DNA from: Halichoerus grypus
Taxonomy: Eukaryota > Chordata > Mammalia > Carnivora > Phocidae
Reading direction: 5' to 3'
DNA length: 64,000 bases
NCBI RefSeq assembly: GCF_964656455.1
Contig: NC_135715.1
Span: 41,984,603-42,048,602 of the forward strand
Every line of letters begins with the position of its first letter. Position 1 is the stretch's first letter. Shown in pieces: positions 22,480 through 34,129 of this stretch. The translations under genes were made by a program, and so were the position numbers. The notes below the pieces were generated by a model. The model ran no database searches, was not told the origin of the DNA, and saw nothing but the letters and a program-made list of their open reading frames with translations.

Positions 22480-25400
22480 TTTTAAAAAATTGTGGCAAAA
22501 TACAAAAACATAAAATATATCATCTGAAGCATTTTTAAGGGTATAATTCAGTGGTATTAGGTAGATTCATACTGTAGTATAACCATTACCACCATCCATC
22601 TCCAAAACTATTTTCATCTCAAAAAAATGAAAATCCGTACCCATTAAACAATGACACCCCATTGCTCCTTCTCCTCCGCCTCTGGCAACCATCATTCTAC
22701 TTTCTGTCTCTATGATTTTGATTACCCTAAGTACTTCATTAAGTAGATGCATACAGTATCTGTCTTCTTATGACTGGCTTATTTCACTTAGCATAATGTC
22801 CTCAAGGTCCCTCCATGCTGTAGCGTGGCAGAATCTCCTTCTTCTAAAGCTTGAATAATATTCCACTGTATGCATACAACAGTTTGCTTATCTATTTGTT
22901 TACTACAGACTTGCTTCCACACTTCAACTACAGTTAATAAGCCTGCTATAAACATGAAAGTGCAGATATTTCTGACACCCTTCTAATTTTTTTAGTATAT
23001 ACCCAGGAGTGAGATCACTTAATCATTTGGTAAATCTATTTTTAATTTTTTGAGGAGCTGCCATAATGTTTTGTACAGCAGCTATATCATTTTAGATTCT
23101 CATCAACAGTGCACAAGAGTTCCAACTTCTCCAAATCCTTGCCAATTTTTATTTTCTGTTTTTCATAGAAGTGATTCTAATGGGTGTGAAGTGGTATCTC
23201 ATTACAGTCTGCATTATCAGTTCCCTAATAATTAGTGACATTGAGCATCTTTTCATGTGCTCACTGTGTATTTGCATATCTTCTTTGGAGAAATTTATAG
23301 TCAAGTACTTTGTCCATTTTTTAATGCAGGTGTTTGATTTTTTGTTGTTGAATTTTAGGAGTCTCTATATATTCTGGACAGTAAAATCAGACACATGATT
23401 TGCAAATATTCTCTCCCATTATGTAGGTTACCTTTTACTCTGTTGATAGTATCTGTTTTCAATTTTCATTAAGTCCAATTTGTCTATTTTTTCTTTTACT
23501 GCCTTTGCCTCTGGTGTCAGATCTAAGAAATCATTGTTAAACCCAATGCTGTGAAACTTTCCCCCTATGTTTTCTTCTAAGAGTTTTGTAATTTTAGGTC
23601 TTACATATAGGGCTTTGGATCCATTTTAATTTTTGTACGTGGCTTTAAGTAAGGATCCAACTTGTTTCTCCTACATGTGGATGTCCAGTTTTCCCCAGCA
23701 TCATTGGTAGAAGATACTGTCCTTTTTCCATTGAATTGTCTTGGTACCCTTGTCAAAAATTATTTGGCCATATACAAGGGTTAATTCTGGGCCCAATACC
23801 ACATTGTTTTGATTACCATAGCTTTAAAATAAGAAAGTGTGAGCCCTCAGGCTTTTCTTGGCTGGTTTTGTATTTACAGAAATTTGTCCATTTCATCAAG
23901 GTCATCCAAATTTTTGCCATGCAATTATTGAGAATAATCTCTTAAAATCTTTTTTTTTTTAATTTCTGTAGAATTGGTAGTAATGTCTCCACTCTCATTT
24001 CTGATTTTAGCAATTTAAGTGTTTTTTCCTTAGTCAATCTAAGTAAAGATTTGTCAATTTTGTCGATATTTTTTAAGAGCTAAATTTTTGGTTTTGTTGA
24101 TTTTCTCTATTGTTTTTCCCATTTTAGTCTGCTCTAATTTTTATTATTTCTTCCTTTTTTCTAGCTTTGTGTTTAGTTTGTTCCTCTTCCTTTAGTTCCA
24201 CAAGTTATAAAGATAGGTTGTTGATTTAAAACCTGTCTTCTTTTTTAATGTGAGCTTTTATAGCTATAAATTTCCTCTTTGGCATTGCTTTTTCTATGTC
24301 CCGTAAGTTTTGGGATGCTGTGTTCTCATTTTCATTTATTTCTATTTATTTTTTAATTTCCCTCATGATTTTTTCTTGGACCCATTGATTTTTTAAGAGT
24401 ATGTTGTTTAATTTCCTTAAATTCGTGTATTTTCCAGTTTTTCATCTGTTACTGACTTCTAACTTCATCCTGTTATGGTCGAGATGATACTTTGTATGAT
24501 ATCTATCTTTTTAGATCTACTGAGACTTAATTTATGGCCAAAATATGTTATATCCTATAAAACATCCCATATGTATTTGAGAAGAATTTGTATTATTGCT
24601 GCTGTTTATGCAGAGTGTCCTGGATATGTCAGTCAGACCTAGTAGTTTTATTGTGCTGTTCATCAAATCCTCTATGACCTTACTTATCTTTTATCTGCTT
24701 GTTCCATTCACTGATAGTGGGGTATTGAAGTTTCTAAATATTATTACTGATATTTTTGTCTATTTTCTCCTTCATTTCTATCCATTTTTGCTTCATATAT
24801 TCTGATGGTCTATTATTAGGCACATAAATATTTATAATGTCTTCTTGATGCACTGACCATTTTATTAACACAGAATGTCCTTTTTTGTCTCTTATGAACT
24901 TTCTTAATATAAAGTCTATTTGTATGATATTAATATAGCCACTCCTGCTCTTGCATTAATATCTTTTTCCATCCATTCACTTTCAAATCATTTGTATTTT
25001 TGGTTCTAAAGTCAGTCTCCTATAGATAACATATAGTTGAATCATGGTTATTGTTGTTTTTTAAATATATTCTGCCAATCTGTATTTTGATTGGAGCTTA
25101 AACCACTTAAAGTAATTACAGATAAGGAAGGGCTTACTCCTCTCATTTTGCTATTTGTTTTCTATTTGTCTGACAGTTTTTTTGGTCCCTCACTTTTTGA
25201 ATTACTGTCTTCTGTTTAGTTTTTTTATAGTTCCCTTCTCATTTCCTTTTGTGTATACTCTATAGCTTTATGTGTTTGTGTTACAATGGGAATTACACTT
25301 AACATCCTAAAGTTATAACATTCTAATTTTAATTTATATAATCTCAATAACATACAAAAGCTCTGTTCCTTTTATAGCTCTGCCCCACCTACTTCAGTTG

Positions 25401-27100
25401 TCACAAAATTATATCTTCATACATTGTGTGTCTAATAACACAAGCTAATAATAATTTTCAAAAGCATTAGTCTCTTATGTAGAAAACAAAATGTGGAATT
25501 ATAAACCAAAGTTACAATATGAGTTTATAATTACCCATGTATTTACTTTTACTGCAATCTATATATCTTCATATCACTTTGATTTACCACCTAATGCCCT
25601 TTCACTTAAACCTGTAAGCCCCCATTTAATTTTCTGTAGAGCACATCTGGTAATAATGGACTCCCTCTGCTTTTGTTTACCTGGAAACTATTAATTTCTT
25701 CCTCACTTTTGAAGAACAACTTTTTGGATATAGGATTCTTGGTTGACAGTTTTTATTTTCTTTTAAAATCAGCCCACTATCTTTGGCCCTCCAAAATTTC
25801 TGATGAGAATCTGTTAATCTTATTGAGGATCCCTTGTATGGGATGAGTCACTTCTTTGTTGATGCTTTCAAGATAGCCTCTTTGTCTATGGCCTTTGACA
25901 TTTTGATTATAATGTGTCTTGGTGTGGGTATCTTTGAGTTCATCATACTTGGAAGTTTGTAGAGCTTTTTAGATGTTTACATTCATATATTTCATCAAAT
26001 ATGGAAAATGATCTGCTACTGTTTCTTCAAATATTCTCTTTCTTCTCTTTCTATTCCCCTTTAAGTCTCCCACTAAAAAATGTTGATCCATTTGATGAAT
26101 TCTGTTCACTTTCTTCATTTTTCTATTCCTCAGAATCAATAATTTCAACTGTTCCATCTTTGTGTTCCTGATTCTTTCTACCTGCTTACCTGAGCCCATG
26201 AATCCCTCTAGTGAATTTTTCACTTCAGTTATTGTACTTTCCCGATCCAGAATTTCTTTTTCATGTCTTTTTAGGTTTTCTCTTTATTGATATTTCTATT
26301 TTTATCATACATTATTTTCTTGACATTCTCCAGCTCTTCCCTGATCTTTAGGCATCTTTAAGACAGTTGTTTTACAGTCTGTCTAGAAGTTTTGCCATCA
26401 AGTTTTTCTCATATACAATTTCTGTTGATTTTTTTCCTTTGAATGGTACATACTAACCTGTTTCTTTATATGCCTTATGATTTCTTTTAACTGAAGACCA
26501 GGCATTTGATTCAATTAATATGGTAAATCGGGAAATCAGATTATCTCCCTCCCCCAGGGTTTCCTAGGTTTTGTTTCTTCTGATTTTATTAATGTAGGCT
26601 GTCTTGATGCTGAGGATCAGCCTAAGGCATCTTTTCAGAGATAGCACCTTTCCCTGGACTTGCCTGCTGACTTTCTAATTTCTCCTGTATATGCAGTTGC
26701 TTTTGAATGTCCTAGTCTTCAATGTCTGGCTCCCAAAAGGGAAAGAAGAGAAAAAAGAAGGAGAAAAAAGGTGCTGATTGTTTAAATCCCCTAGGTGTTA
26801 CTTAGTTGGAGGGTGAGGGGCTTGTAAGAATAAGGGGAGATGCAGTAAAAATTGCCCCCCTTCCTATTTGTCTACACCTCTGAGATCCTAAGTGTCATAT
26901 CAGCCATCAGAACACTGATCCCCAATATTTAGAGAATAGGGTCCTTATTGCCTACCCTGGCTTTTACAATCTGTGAAAAGCTCCTCTAAGAACAAACGCA
27001 CAGCTGCCTGCCACAGGGCTGGAGGATGGGGTATGGGTGGCTACCACTAAACTAAGAGCTGAAATTGACCAAAGTTTACCACCATTTATTGTCCATGCCT
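22480..27100 (-). mobile_element. Near full-length LINE-1, reverse, with central ORF2 deletion
   Basis: From left to right, reversed L1: 3' region and ORF2 C-terminus (22480-23440, 'CACTTAGCATAATGTCCTCAAG' near 22778), reverse-transcriptase side to about 23865 ('CCATTGAATTGTCTTGGTA' near 23729), then a jump to the region upstream of the reverse transcriptase (23880-24200), endonuclease (24200-25130, 'ATATAGCCACTCCTGCTCTTG'), inter-ORF (25130-25640), the ORF1-side region (25640-26400) and a GC-richer 5'UTR (26400-27100). Many stops; inactive. Both ends approximate. Confidence 0.85.
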
Positions 27101-27468
27101 TCTTCCCACTTTTATGTACTACTTAAACTAAATCAGAGTAACTTGACCATTAACTCAATAAACTTAAAATGATATACATCATTACTTGTTTTCCTAATTT
27201 TGTATTCTGCACATATTTTTTTTCAAATGGCCAGCAAACATATATAGAATAAATTTAAATTATATTTTTTAAAAATTGAATTGCAACTAAATAATCAAGA
27301 TTGTAATATTTCATATATAAACCCTAAAATCATTCAGATAGAAAGCATCTTCAATGTAAAAATACTATTCACTAGGGACATTTTATGTTATTAGTCATTT
27401 GTAATTATAAAACTATATATCCTTCATTACATTTATTGTTGAATGTGTTTTTAAAAATATTTGAGTGA
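27101..27468. other. AT-rich non-coding interval
   Basis: I see no gene and no classifiable repeat. Confidence 0.5.
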
Positions 27469-27690
27469 GGGGCACCTGGGTGGCTCAGTCAGTTAAGGGT
27501 CTGCCTTTGGCTCATGTCATAATCCCTGAGTCCTAGGATCCATCTCAGCACCTCCCTGCTCTCTGCTCAGAGGGGAGCCTGCTTCTCCCTCTCCCTCTGT
27601 CCTTCCCATCCCCCTACCCCAGCTCCTGCTTCCTCTCTCATGCTCTCTGTCTCTCTCAAGTAAATAAATAAAATCTATATTTAAAAAAAG
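27469..27690 (+). repeat. Older SINEC copy
   Basis: Head GGGCACCTGGGTGGCTCAG, a diverged box B region (CTAGGATCCATCTCAG), a long CT-rich body and AAGTAAATAAATAAAATC. I cannot find a convincing target-site duplication, which fits its divergence. Confidence 0.9.
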
Positions 27691-28365
27691 GAGTTTAAAG
27701 ACAATCTCCTATTTAAAAAAACAAAAATATTAGTGAACTGAATGATGTGTCCTAGGCCAAACGATATCCCATCCCAGTTCTCTAAATTCTTCCTTCATTT
27801 CTCTAACAAATTACCCTGTATCAAGCACTGCTGAGGCTGCACAGTTGTAGAGAGCTTAGCGTATTAGATATTTGCACTTTGAGTTCGTGTGCTGTGATAA
27901 GACAAGGTCTCTAGAGAGAAGCTGACTTTCGGCAATTTGCAAAAATCTCTGTGGAAACTTTGCAGTTCGTTTAAATTTTTTTTCATAGAAAAGAAAGCCA
28001 AATTAGCCAGTGATAATATCCATGAGTAATCAAATTTTAATAAAACCAACAAAATAAACATCTGGTCTATATTAAATATTATAATAGTATTGCTGTTTAT
28101 TTCAACATAAAAATTCATTTCTCTTTTCTAAAAATATAAGTCTACATGAAAATCCAAAAATACTTGGGAAATTTTCTCTTTACCACCTCCATAATTTGTT
28201 TTTCTCTTTCATTCTTGGAAATATGATATAGAAGTAGCTTAAAATGTCATATAGTCTACCTCTTTGTCTCCTAAATTATTCAAGAATGTAAATATCAATT
28301 CAGCCAACAAGAATATGTTGCTCTAGGTTAGTATACGGGAAAAAGAGATAGTAGAAAAGCAAATT
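27691..28365. other. Non-coding interval
   Basis: No gene or repeat recognised. The 84-codon reverse frame at 27864-28118 has no recognisable domain. Confidence 0.5.
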
Positions 28366-28566
28366 AGGGGCGCCTGGGTGGCTCAGTCGTTAAGCGTCTG
28401 CCTTCAGCTCGGGTCATGATCCCAGGGTCCTGGGATCGAGCCCCCCATCGGCTCCCTGCTCTGCGGGAAGCCTGCTTCTCCCTCTCCCACTCCCCGCTTG
28501 TGTTCCCTCTCTCGCTGTGTCTCTGTCAAATAAATAAAATATTAAAAAAAAGAAAAGAAAAGAAAA
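28366..28566 (+). repeat. SINEC ('CTCTGCGGGAAGCC' body), full length
   Basis: Near-consensus head and body with an (AAAAG)n-enriched tail at 28549-28570. The duplication GAAAAGCAAATT occurs at 28354-28365 and 28567-28578. The left copy is preceded by AGTA and the tail merges into the right copy, so the exact left edge could shift by a base or two. Confidence 0.94.
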
Positions 28567-28578
28567 GAAAAGCAAATT

Positions 28579-28771
28579 TAGAAAGCGTACATATTTTGGA
28601 AAATACCTGAGGAAAATGCTGTGTTACCACAGTCTGATAACCCGATTGATGTTATAGCTGTGAAATGAATATTAATTTCCTTCTACTTTGGACCGTATTT
28701 TTTTGTTTTTCTTGCCCAGGCTAAATTATTTTCATTCCAATGTGAAACCCAATTAAAATAATCATGCATTG
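28579..28771. other. Short spacer between two forward SINEs
   Basis: Non-coding; ends with the left duplication of the next SINE. Confidence 0.5.
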
Positions 28772-28970
28772 GGGCGCCTGGGTGGCTCAGTTGGTTAAGC
28801 CACTGCCTTCGGCTCAGGTCATGATCCTGGAGTCCCTGGATCGAGTCCCGCATCGGGCTCCCTGCTTGGCAGGGAGTCTGCTTTGGCCTCTGACCCTATC
28901 CCCTCTCATGTGTTCTCTCTCTCTCATTCTCTCTCTCTCAAATAAATAAAATCTTTAAAAAAAAATAAAT
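28772..28970 (+). repeat. SINEC ('CAGGGAGTCTGC' body), full length
   Basis: Head GGGCGCCTGGGTGGCTCAG, 'GGTTAAGCCACTGCC', body 'GGCAGGGAGTCTGC', CT-rich run, AAATAAATAAAATCTTT tail. Duplication AAATAATCATGCATTG (28756-28771) / AAATAATCATGTATTG (28971-28986), one mismatch. Confidence 0.95.
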
Positions 28971-28986
28971 AAATAATCATGTATTG

Positions 28987-29854
28987 TAAAAGTTTAAGAA
29001 AATTACATAAGGCAAAACTTTTGTCACATCTAAAATTTCATTCATTCTTTCTTTTCATTCATTTAATAAGCACTCATTGATTTAGCAGTATACTGACATT
29101 TCAAAAAAAACAATAATGATGGCACTTAGGTCTTTCCGTCCAAAAAAATATAGCATACTTTAATGGTAGTTGGGTACATAAATGTATTCAAATAAGTAAG
29201 TTTACTAAATTATCAAAGGGGCTATTATAAAAGTTTGTATAGTGCCCATTTGAAGCCAGTAAAAACAAGAGGTCAATTCTATCTGTAAGAATAGTTTTGC
29301 TGTTCTATAATAATGCATTTATTCAGTGCATGTGTGTGTGTTGAACATTTGTAACTCAAAGCATGCACAAACATAAATAAGCCATATGAAGACAGAATTC
29401 TCCAAAGGGGTACTACATGATATTTCACAACAGAGGTTTGTGGATTCTGACAACATAAGCAAAAAAGTAGCTGTCAGTTTCCACATTGGCATTACTTTTT
29501 TAAACTTATGCTAAATTAAATGTCAGGGTAAATAGCCAAAGAAAAGATAAATAGATAGCTTTTTAATCAAAATGATAATAGAATTTTAATGTATTTCCCC
29601 ACTGAGCTGTTTTATCCTTTCAACCATAAAGTAGTATTTTTTCTTGTATGCTACCTGTGATCTCTTCCATCATGATTACTTTGCCTATCCCACTCAATTT
29701 GATATTTCTCTGATCCTTCATTTATCACATTGTCTCAGTCTACTTAGTATGTCTTTTTCCTTGTGATTTCTTCCTTAGCTTGACATTTTCCAAAACCCAA
29801 GGGTAGAAATATGCTAAATTCAACACTTCTAAATAATTCCATCAATACTGTAAA
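28987..29854. other. AT-rich non-coding interval
   Basis: The stretch at about 29035-29090 ('CATTTAATAAGCACTCATTG') may be an L2 or MIR scrap. Otherwise I see no gene. Confidence 0.45.
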
Positions 29855-29857
29855 CAA

Positions 29858-30277
29858 ATGAGAGCAACAGTGGCTATACTTCTATCAGAAAAAAATTACT
29901 TTAAGACAAAAACTGCCGCAAGAGACAAAGAACATTATATAATGATAAAAAGATCAATTCACCAGGATATGAATCAATTACAAATATATATTCACCCATC
30001 AACAAAGCACCTAAATATAAAAAAGCAGACATTACCAAAAATGAAAAGAAAAAGAGACAGCCATAAAGTAATAGTAGGAGACTTCAATACACTACTTTCA
30101 ACAATGCATAGAACATGCAGACAGAAAGTCAGTAAGGACATAGTGGACTTGAACAACATTACAGATCAAATGGACCTAACAGACATACTCAGAACCTTCT
30201 ACCCAGTGGCAGGGGCATATACATTCTTTTCAACTGCACATAGAACATTCTTCAGTATAAATCACATGTTAGGTTAA
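29858..30277 (+). pseudogene. L1 ORF2 endonuclease C-terminal remnant (139 codons open)
   Basis: This open frame retains the APE-type endonuclease signature GDFNT near residues 72-76 and the C-terminal '…FFSINHMLG' end, where the normal L1 enzyme has a conserved Asp-His pair (here Asn-His). It lacks the N-terminal endonuclease segment and is cut by a stop right after HMLG, so it cannot give a working enzyme. It is a fossil coding block and not an independent gene. Confidence 0.85.
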
Positions 30278-31689
30278 ATACAAAGTTTTAACAAATTTAT
30301 GAAGATGAAAATCACAGCAAGAATCTTTTCCCAACTACCATCAAATGAGGCTAGAAATCAACAGAAGAAAAACTTGAAAATTCAAAATATGTGAAAATTA
30401 AACCACACACTCTTGAACAACCAATGGTTCAAAGAAGAAATCATAAGGGAAATTAGAAAATATCCTAAGACAAATGAAAACAAAGCATTACATATCAAAA
30501 TGTATGGGATACAGTAAAAGCAATACTAAGAAGGAATTTTATAGCAATAAATGTCCACATTAAAAAAAAATCTCAAATAAACAATTTAATTTTACACCTC
30601 AGGGAATAAGAACAACAAAAACTAAGCCAAAAGTTAACAGAAGGAAGGAAATAATAAAGATTAGAGCAGACATAAACAAAACAGAGAACAGAAAAATAGA
30701 AAAAAATCAAGCTTACACAGTCAATTTTTTTTTAAAAACTAGACAAACTTTTGGCCAAACTGAGAAAAAAGGGTGAAAACTCAAATGATATTGGAAATAA
30801 AAGAAAAGACATTACAACTGATGCCACAGATATAAAAAAGAATCACAAAAGACTGATTTGAACAACTGTATACCAACAAATTGGATAACTTAGTGGAAAT
30901 GGATAAATTCCTAGAAAATTACAACCTACCAAGACTGAATTGTGAAAAAATAAAAAGCCTGTACAGATGAATAATGAGTAAGGAGACTGAATCAATAATT
31001 AAACGTCCCAACAAAGAAAAGCCTCACTGCTGTATTCCACTAAACACTTAAATGAAGAATTAATGCCAATCCTTCTCAAACTTGGCCAAAAAACTGAAGA
31101 GGAAGGAACACTATCAAACTTATTTTGTGATGACAGATTTATCTTGATACCAAATCCAGACAAAGACACTACAAAAAAAAAAAAAAAAAAGAAAAAAGAA
31201 AAGCAAGCAAGCAAGCAAAAGAAAAATAAAGGCCAACATCCCTAATAAGCATAGATGCAAAAATCTTCAACAAAATGTTAGCAAACTGAATTCACCAACA
31301 CTTTATAAGGATCATACACCATGACCAATAGGATTCATCTATGGGATGCAAGGATGGTTCAACATATGCAAATTAATAAATTTAATACACTACATTAACA
31401 GAATGAAGGATAAAAAGCATATGATCATCTCAACAGATGCAAAAACATTATTTGACAAAATTCAACACACTTTTATATAAAATCTCTCAACAAACTAGGA
31501 AGAGAATAAAATTAAAACAAAATAATAAACGCCATATGTAAAATTTCACAGCTAACATACTCAGTGTTGAAATACTGAAAGCTTTTCCTCTAAAATCAAG
31601 AACAAGGTAAAGATACCTCTTCTCACTAATTCCATATCACACAGTACTATAAATCCTAGTGACAGAAATTCAGCAAGAGAAAGAAATAA

Positions 31690-31978
31690 ATGATACCTAA
31701 TTTGGAAAGAAGTAAAATTATATCTCTCTGCAGATGACATGATTTTGTATATAGAAAACCCTAAAGACTCCACTAAAAAAAAAGTGTTAGACTCAATAAA
31801 TGAATTCAGTAAAGTTGCAGGATACAATATCAACATACAAAAATCAGTTACATTTCTATACAGTAAAACCAACTCTCTTAAAATTCAAAACTTAAGAAAA
31901 TTTTTAAGAATTAAGAGAAAAATCCCATCTACAACAGCATCAAAAAGAATAAGATATTTTAATGTAAATATAATTTAG
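31690..31978 (+). pseudogene. L1 ORF2 reverse-transcriptase remnant
   Basis: Around 31725-31760 the frame reads the polymerase catalytic block as SADDM followed by ILYIENPKDS, then 'EFSKVAGYNINIQKS'. L1 normally has Phe before the Ala-Asp-Asp; here Ser. The open part ends at 31978. Upstream frames are broken. Confidence 0.8.
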
Positions 31979-32787
31979 AATATAAAAGATTTATTTATAC
32001 TTGAAAATTATAAAATATTGCTGAAAGAAATTAAAGAAGACACAATAAGTGGGAGGATACTCCAAGTTCATCAATTGGTTCAGAAACAAACCCAGAAACA
32101 AATATTGTCACCTCTTCTTTGCCAAGAGTGCCAAGAACCCATAAGGATAGTCTCTTCAACAAATGGTGCTGGGAAAACTGGATATCCATATGCAAAAGAA
32201 TGAAATTGGTGTCTTATATCATATACAAAAACCAACTCAAAATGGATTAAAGACTTAAACATAAAACCTGTAAGTATAAATCTTCTAAAAGAAAACATAG
32301 GCAAAAGCTTTATGGCATTGGTCTTGTTGGCAATGATTTCTTGGATATGACTCCTAAAGAACAGACATTAGAAGCAAAAATAGACATGAGATTATAGCAA
32401 AGCAAAAAGCTTCTACCCCAAAAAGAAAACCATAAACACAATGAAAGGACAACATATGGAATAGAAGAAAATATTTCCAAATCATGTATCTGATATGGGG
32501 TTAATGTTCAAAATACATAAAGATGTTCAACTAAATAGCAAAAAACAAAACAAAATAAAAAACCAGAAGAGACCCCAAAACAACAAACAAAAATAAGCCA
32601 AATAGCTTGATTAAAAAATGAACAAAGAAGCTTAATAGACATTTCTCTGCAAAAAATATGCAAATAGCCAACAAGCATATAAAAAGAAGCTCAATATTAT
32701 TAATCATCAGAGAAATGGCAATCAACATCATAATGAGATGTCGCTTCACAACTGTCAGGATGGCTATTATCAAAAATAAAAATAAAA

Positions 32788-32972
32788 GGGGCGCCTGGTT
32801 GGCTCAGTCATTAAGCATCTGCCTTCGGCTCAGGTCATGATCCCAGGGTCCTGGGATCTAGCCCCACATCGGGCTCCCTGCTCCGCGGGAAGCCTGCTTC
32901 TCCCTCTCCCACTCCCCCTGCTTGTGTTCCCTCTCTTGCAGTCTCTCTCTGTCAAATAAATAAATAAAATCT
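32788..32972 (+). repeat. SINEC ('CTCCGCGGGAAGCC' body) inserted in L1
   Basis: Head GGGCGCCTGGTTGGCTCAG, near-consensus body, AAATAAATAAATAAAATCTT tail. It interrupts the L1 between 'GGATGGCTATTATC' (32758) and 'AACAAGCGTTGGTGAGGATG' (32999). The flanks are A/T-only, so the exact duplication (A-rich with AATAAAA) cannot be delimited. Confidence 0.93.
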
Positions 32973-33510
32973 TAAAAATAAATAAAAAATAAAAAATAAC
33001 AAGCGTTGGTGAGGATGTGGAGAAATTGTAACTCTAAATACTGTTGGTGGACTATAAAATGGTGAAGCCACTGTGGGAAACAGTATGATGCTTCCTGAAT
33101 AAAAAATTAAAAATAGAACTATCATTAGCTCTAGCAATCCTACAGAAGTAGGCTATGTATCCAAAAGAACTGAAATCAAGATCTGCATTTCCATGGTTAT
33201 TGCAGTATTATTTACAATAGCCAAGCTATGGAAGCAACCTAAATTTCCACTGTTAAAATCAAAACAAACACATACCAGCATTGAAAACTCTAAGCAGATA
33301 AAAGCAGTTTAGCATGCAAAGTATAATTAAACTTATTTTGCAAAACTAGCTTGACCCAAGTCATTTCTTATTTATGCCTCTGGAAATCATAAACAAAACT
33401 TACACTGTCTCCCAAGGTTAGTATGAAATAACTACTGACCAATTACCTATCATTTAGGAAAATTAAAATAACCAATCTCTGTAAAGGATAGACATTTAAT
33501 GCCTTCTCAC

Positions 33511-33518
33511 TATATAAG
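33511..33518 (+). promoter_or_regulatory. TATA box of the solo LTR
   Basis: TATATAAG about 260 bp from the LTR start, followed 100 bp later by AATAAA. Sequence match only; no evidence of present activity. Confidence 0.55.
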
Positions 33519-33610
33519 CCGCTTTTTAACTCACAATATATCCCTGAGTTTTCTTCTATGTTTTGGCTTCAGTGCCCCCAGTTCACAAACTATCTTTTTG
33601 GTGTGTGTGC

Positions 33611-33616
33611 AATAAA
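33611..33616 (+). terminator. Poly-A signal of the solo LTR
   Basis: Canonical AATAAA, followed within about 30 nt by a T/G-rich stretch, placed as expected near the end of an LTR R region. Confidence 0.55.
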
Positions 33617-34129
33617 CTTGGACAAATTGCTACTTTGGTGATTCACTGGTTTTACTTCTGCTGTTTTTGAACTTATGACACCATTGAAAGACTGATGGAT
33701 AAAGAAAATGAGGCATTTACAGGCAAAATAATATTATTCAGCCTTAAACAAGAATGAAATTCTGCTATTTGCAATGACATGCATAAACCTATAGGCCGTT
33801 TGGTAAGTGAAATAAGCCAGTCAGAGGAGGGCAAATCAGGGATGATCTCACCTATATGAAGTATTAAAATGGGCAAACTGAGAAACAAATAAATGGTGGT
33901 TTCTAGGGGCTGGAATGAATGATATGGAGAGTTCTGTTCAAAGGGTATAGAGTTTCAGTTATTCAAGATAAGTAAGTTCTAGAGATCTACTGTACAATGT
34001 TATGCCTATAATTAACATTGTACCCTTTTTTAAAATTTGTTCAGAGGGTGGACCTCTTTTCTTCCTCCGATAAAGACAAAAACTATCACTTAATTTTTCA
34101 AAATTAAGAAAAATAATACCTGCTTTAAG

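Larger units (their letters stand above)
33251..33680 (+). mobile_element. Solo LTR of an endogenous retrovirus (class I-like), inside L1
   Basis: A 430-bp block bounded by TGTTAAAATC and CTTATGACA (TG...CA ends, with short imperfect inverted repeats TGTTA/TGACA) splits the L1 3' region. The flanks are CCAC (33247-33250) and CCAT (33681-33684), a 4-bp duplication with one change; 4 bp is usual for gammaretrovirus-like elements. Promoter-like TATATAAG is at 33511-33518 and a poly-A signal AATAAA at 33611-33616, about 100 nt apart, as in a U3-R-U5 layout. No internal retroviral sequence remains, so one LTR was left by LTR-LTR recombination. No family name assigned. Confidence 0.82.
29855..34100 (+). 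mobile_element. 5'-truncated LINE-1 (ORF2 endonuclease to 3' end) hosting a SINE and a solo LTR
   Basis: ORF2 runs in order: endonuclease part (29858-30277), central part ('CCTACCAAGACTGAATTGTG' at 30926), reverse transcriptase (ADDM motif at about 31733-31744), 'TCTTCAACAAATGGTGCTGGG' at 32154, and the C-terminal part to 33250. After the solo LTR it continues with 'ATTATTCAGCCTTAAAC' (33732) and the terminal L1 region to about 34100. A deletion near 32100-32130 removes part of ORF2. Numerous stops make it inactive. Confidence 0.88.
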
